A stretch of DNA of 64,000 nt from an uncultured Chloroflexota bacterium (GTDB taxonomy: Bacteria; Chloroflexota; UBA4733): assembly GCA_937967325.1 (NCBI GenBank), contig CALBSQ010000202.1, positions 1 to 64,000 on the forward strand, read 5' to 3'. This document shows, piece by piece, positions 61,371-64,000 of the stretch (within the stretch, counting starts at the first letter, position 1; each line of letters begins with the position of its first letter). A model generated the notes under the pieces. That model ran no database searches, was not told the DNA's origin, and saw only the letters and a list, made by a program, of their open reading frames with translations. A program made the position numbers and the translations under genes.

Positions 61371-61563
61371 CTCGTCCCAGAAGCATACTGCGCCAGTCCG
61401 CCACGTGGTATAGGCGAGGCTGGCGTCATACTAATCACATTGGGCCCGGCTGTTCCCCACCCGTCCGGTCCCACCCCGAGTTCGGTGGCCACGACTCAAC
61501 CGCTCGGCAGCATCGGCGCTGCGCTGAGACCTTCATCCCGAGGCAGGGCACCACCGGGGGCGA

Positions 61564-61610
61564 CCACAAAGTAGTTGTTTGACGGGTCGGACCGTCGCCG
61601 CATACTCGCT
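61564..61610 (+). promoter_or_regulatory. 47-bp promoter-like element, copy 2
   Basis: TTGACG (61579-61584), 16 bases, CATACT (61601-61606). The spacer region again forms a hairpin, GACGG/CCGTC (61581-61585, 61592-61596), from different bases than copy 1. It lies 89 bases before the start of the zinc-ribbon membrane protein gene at 61699. The rest of the 328-bp gap to the antitoxin gene holds nothing I can identify. Confidence 0.6.
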
Positions 61611-61698
61611 CACAACGGTATAGACGCTGGGCGTGGGAGCAGGAGGCGCGGCGGGCCTCTCTCGGAAACGGTGTAGGAATGGAACACGAAAAGGGGCA

Positions 61699-62097
61699 AT
61701 GTTGAGATCAAATCTCGCTTGTCCGAATTGTCATCAGGTAGACCGGGTACAGAAGGTCAGCGCAATTGTCGCTGCGGTATCAGCAACCGGTTCGACGTAT
61801 GGCTACTCAGATACTCATACGACGACACATCTCGCCTCACAACTTGCTTCACCCCCCGAAGGAGGACCGGGTTGGGGGTGTACTTTTGCCATATTCTGCG
61901 TAATCGGACTGCTCATCACTACGCTATTCAACCTCGGCACAGCAGCGTCCTTACTATTCTTGCTTGGTACGCTGGGATTCGCCTCGATTGGTATCACCCG
62001 ATGGATTTCTAGTGAAAGACAAGCGAAAGCGGCACACGAGCGTTGGGAACGTCTCTTCTACTGCTTTCGCTGCGATCGGACATTTGAGCCCAGATGA
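61699..62097 (+). CDS. Zinc-ribbon small membrane protein
   Basis: 132 residues from ATG 61699 (AAGGGGC upstream). An N-terminal CPNC (C9, C12) and a C-terminal CFRC (C122, C125) could together bind zinc. Two hydrophobic helices (about 61-80 and 82-97) lie between them. GC content and codon choice are lower than in most neighbours, suggesting recent acquisition. The family is unknown to me. The 47-bp promoter-like element lies just upstream. After it (62098-62315) only a short inverted repeat GGGAGTCGC/GCGACTCCC (62235-62243, 62285-62293) was noted. Confidence 0.65.
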   Translation: MLRSNLACPNCHQVDRVQKVSAIVAAVSATGSTYGYSDTHTTTHLASQLASPPEGGPGWGCTFAIFCVIGLLITTLFNLGTAASLLFLLGTLGFASIGITRWISSERQAKAAHERWERLFYCFRCDRTFEPR

Positions 62098-62315
62098 AAC
62101 GTGCGAAAAGAGGCAACAGGCGAACGGAGCTGTTACATCCAGCGGCAAGTTCTTGCCCCACAGCCGGGTATCGGCCATCAGTGGCCGCGGCAAGGTTAAA
62201 GCGTTCGGGTGAAGCGTCGGGCCCGGAATATCGGGGGAGTCGCATTGGTTGAGTGTCGCCACCGTCAGCCCTGATCGCCTCCCGGCGACTCCCAGCGATC
62301 TCGTCTGATGCTGCA

Positions 62316-63161
62316 TTATGGCCTTTGCCGCTTCGTACGAGGACGTTGCTCCGATGGGCGACCAGCGGTACGGCGTCTGCTCGTTAGAGCGACCCGAGGT
62401 TGAGGTGGACGCGGATTGCCAACCGTGCCAACGGATTCAGTATGCACGCCCGGCTCGGCGCTCGTTGCCAACAGTGGCTCCGCGGGACGGAACGGTGAGG
62501 CGAAGAGCTGTCCCCACCCCGCGCCGCGGTACTGGAGCACGATCGCATAGAGCGTGGAGGTCACCCAGTACATCGCCAGGCTGGCGGGGTAACGCATGGC
62601 GAAGAAAACAACGGCGAACGAGGTGAGCTGTGCCACCTGTTGGATCGTCTGCTGCATGGAATCAGGAGCCGGCTGCGTCGCCATGCGCTGCTGCACCCAT
62701 TGCAGGAGGCCGGCCACGATCGAGAGCGGTCCTAACGGACCGAGAAGGTGGTCGGGCTGATCCAATCGAAACCACAGAAACGCTTGATGGAACATCGCCG
62801 GAGTGTGCGCCCCGGCCAGGTTGCTAAAGACATAAAACAAGGACCACAAGATGGGAATCTGGACGAGCAGTGGGAGGAGTGATGCCGTTGGGCTGACGCC
62901 TCGCTCCTTGTAGAGCGCCGTTTGGGACCTCGTCAGCCCCTCGCGATCCCCCACGTAGCGCCGGCGTAGCTCCGCCAGTTGTGGCGCCAGCGCGGCGAGC
63001 CTCTGGCTGCTGCGAATCTGGCGCAGCGCTAATGGGGTCAGGGCGAAACGCACCAGGAAGGTGAAGACGAGGATAGCCAGTCCGTAGCCCTGCAAGGCCC
63101 CGGTCAGCCAGACCAGCCCCTGGGTAAGCAACACGATGATCGGACTGAGCAACTGTTCCAT
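62316..63161 (-). CDS. yidC: YidC/Oxa1 family membrane protein insertase
   Basis: 281 residues from ATG 63161 (AGGAG upstream). Five hydrophobic helices with the family pattern: LAILVFTFLVRFALTPLALR (with the groove Arg), YKERGVSPTASLLPLLVQIP, ILWSLFYVFSNL and FFAMRYPASLAMYWVTSTLY, then a basic tail (RRRTAGRPSEQRPRTKRQRP) suited to ribosome binding. It inserts proteins into the cytoplasmic membrane. The rnpA/rpmH neighbours typical of the housekeeping copy are absent, so this may be a second copy. Confidence 0.88.
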   Translation of the reverse strand: MEQLLSPIIVLLTQGLVWLTGALQGYGLAILVFTFLVRFALTPLALRQIRSSQRLAALAPQLAELRRRYVGDREGLTRSQTALYKERGVSPTASLLPLLVQIPILWSLFYVFSNLAGAHTPAMFHQAFLWFRLDQPDHLLGPLGPLSIVAGLLQWVQQRMATQPAPDSMQQTIQQVAQLTSFAVVFFAMRYPASLAMYWVTSTLYAIVLQYRGAGWGQLFASPFRPAEPLLATSAEPGVHTESVGTVGNPRPPQPRVALTSRRRTAGRPSEQRPRTKRQRP

Positions 63162-63287
63162 TGCACTCCTGCCCTGTAGGAAACTACGGGAGAAGCCGTC
63201 GAGCCCCGCGTTCTGCTGGCTGACATTACTCTACACTACCGTATGCCGATGGTCCACAGCTACCATATCCCGAATGAGGAGTGCCCA

Positions 63288-64000
63288 ATGAGCCAATCCA
63301 GCCCGCATCTGGCGCAACAGATCACCGATGCCGACGTCGCCGCCTACCGACGCGACGGCTATTTCCTCTACCACGCCCAGGTCTTCCCACCGGACAAGCT
63401 GGCGCGCCTGACCGAGCTCTTCGAGGAGCACGTGGCGGGGCTCAAGGAGGGGCAGCGCACCGACGAGCTGGACACGCCGCACTTTCGCGACCACCGCCTG
63501 CTCGAGTTCCTGCTGGCCGATGAGGTTCTTGACCTGGTCGAGTCGTTCATCGGGCCCAACATCGGCCTGTGGTCCAGCCACTTCATCTCCAAGGAGCCGC
63601 GCGTCGGTCGGGCCACGCCCTGGCACGAGGACTCCTCCTACTGGCAGGGTCGGGCCGATCGCATGGACGGCATCGTCACCGTCTGGCTGGCCCTGGACAA
63701 GGCGACTGAGGACAACGGCTGTATGCGCGTCATCCCGGGCAGCCACCTGGCCGGCGGCAGCTCCGACTACGAGCAGGTGGACCGCGCTGCCAACCTGTTC
63801 GGCTCGCAGATCAAGCCCGAGCAGATCGACGAGTCGAAAGCGGTCGCCTTCGAGCTGGAGCGCGGCGAGTGCTCGCTGCACGAGGCGCGCCTCATCCACG
63901 GCGCCAAGCCGAACACGAGCGACACCCGGCGCTGCGGCTACACGATGCGCTACTTCGACACCGCCACCCGCTTCGATCCGGTGCGCAACGCGCGGCACAA
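63288..64000 (+). CDS. Phytanoyl-CoA dioxygenase (PhyH) family oxygenase (3' end outside window)
   Basis: 237 codons are visible from ATG 63288, preceded by GAGGAG, and the frame is open to the window edge. The protein starts SPHLAQQITDADVAAYRRDG. Iron ligands are His and Asp/Glu in RATPWHEDSSYWQG and His in EARLIHGAKPNTSD; the Arg in RRCGYTMRYFD should bind 2-oxoglutarate. TVWLALDKATEDNGCMRVIP is the usual core. It is divergent from the yidC-family gene (126 bases). Third PhyH paralogue of the window. Confidence 0.88.
   Translation, partial: MSQSSPHLAQQITDADVAAYRRDGYFLYHAQVFPPDKLARLTELFEEHVAGLKEGQRTDELDTPHFRDHRLLEFLLADEVLDLVESFIGPNIGLWSSHFISKEPRVGRATPWHEDSSYWQGRADRMDGIVTVWLALDKATEDNGCMRVIPGSHLAGGSSDYEQVDRAANLFGSQIKPEQIDESKAVAFELERGECSLHEARLIHGAKPNTSDTRRCGYTMRYFDTATRFDPVRNARH

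Noticed and set aside
1..64000. CRISPR arrays, rRNA or tRNA genes
   Set aside because: No regularly spaced direct repeats, cloverleaf-like CCA-ending segments or rRNA-like conserved stretches were seen on reading both strands.

Overview
The window is about 66% GC, gene-dense, and reads as a chromosomal contig of a member of Chloroflexota. I infer this from style rather than from a marker gene: a GT39-type membrane protein with C-terminal beta-domains, two very large NB-ARC/TPR regulators, an expanded phytanoyl-CoA dioxygenase (PhyH) family, Uma2 proteins, GTG/TTG starts and abundant REP-like inverted repeats. No rRNA, tRNA or CRISPR array was seen. The first 46 bases are not genomic: they match the Illumina Nextera i7 adapter carrying index N703, so the first gene is cut by the library adapter. 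The last gene runs off the right edge.

Layout. 1-8.5 kb: housekeeping and metabolism on the plus strand (GT39-like tail, DUF1232-like protein, dapA, family 4 uracil-DNA glycosylase, MATE exporter, ANTAR response regulator, two PLP enzymes). 8.7-9.5 kb: a toxin-antitoxin (TA) pair. 9.5-17.3 kb: uridine-kinase-like protein, sulfatase-fold hydrolase, aldo/keto reductase, an unrecognised 458-aa protein, an enolase-superfamily enzyme and a PhyH oxygenase, which look like catabolism of a sugar-acid or similar compound. 17.8-23.1 kb: a LuxR-type NB-ARC/TPR regulator, then a compact extracytoplasmic flavin module (FMN-binding protein, ApbE, RnfD/NqrB-like). 23-31.9 kb: a truncated RHS protein, a debris zone, two tandem copies of a TA-like pair, a secreted protein split by an in-frame UGA, small orphans, a methyltransferase and a BBE-type oxidase. 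32-48 kb: a second NB-ARC regulator, then a minus-strand catabolic operon (SDR, panE-like, E1-alpha, E1-beta, E2), an Rrf2-led stress operon and Uma2 genes.

48-62 kb is the accessory part. A divergent pair of HTH-TPR regulators, one apparently built on a transposase DNA-binding region, faces a run of secreted and membrane-anchored proteins (Ser/Thr/Pro-rich proteins, lipoproteins, an NHL-repeat protein, a C39-like cysteine peptidase protein). Much of this run is damaged: a frameshift, a T8 homopolymer frameshift, an IS982-type insertion just after a start codon, and a disrupted RES toxin gene. Two copies of an unusual 47-bp promoter-like element in the same orientation bracket it (51854-51900 and 61564-61610). 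A YidC-family insertase and a third, partial PhyH gene close the window.

The most promising leads are the HTH-TPR divergent pair with its neighbouring surface gene set and paired promoter elements, the poly-T tract in the NHL gene, and the minimal flavin module. Several broken genes could be assembly errors, and read-level checks are specified for each.
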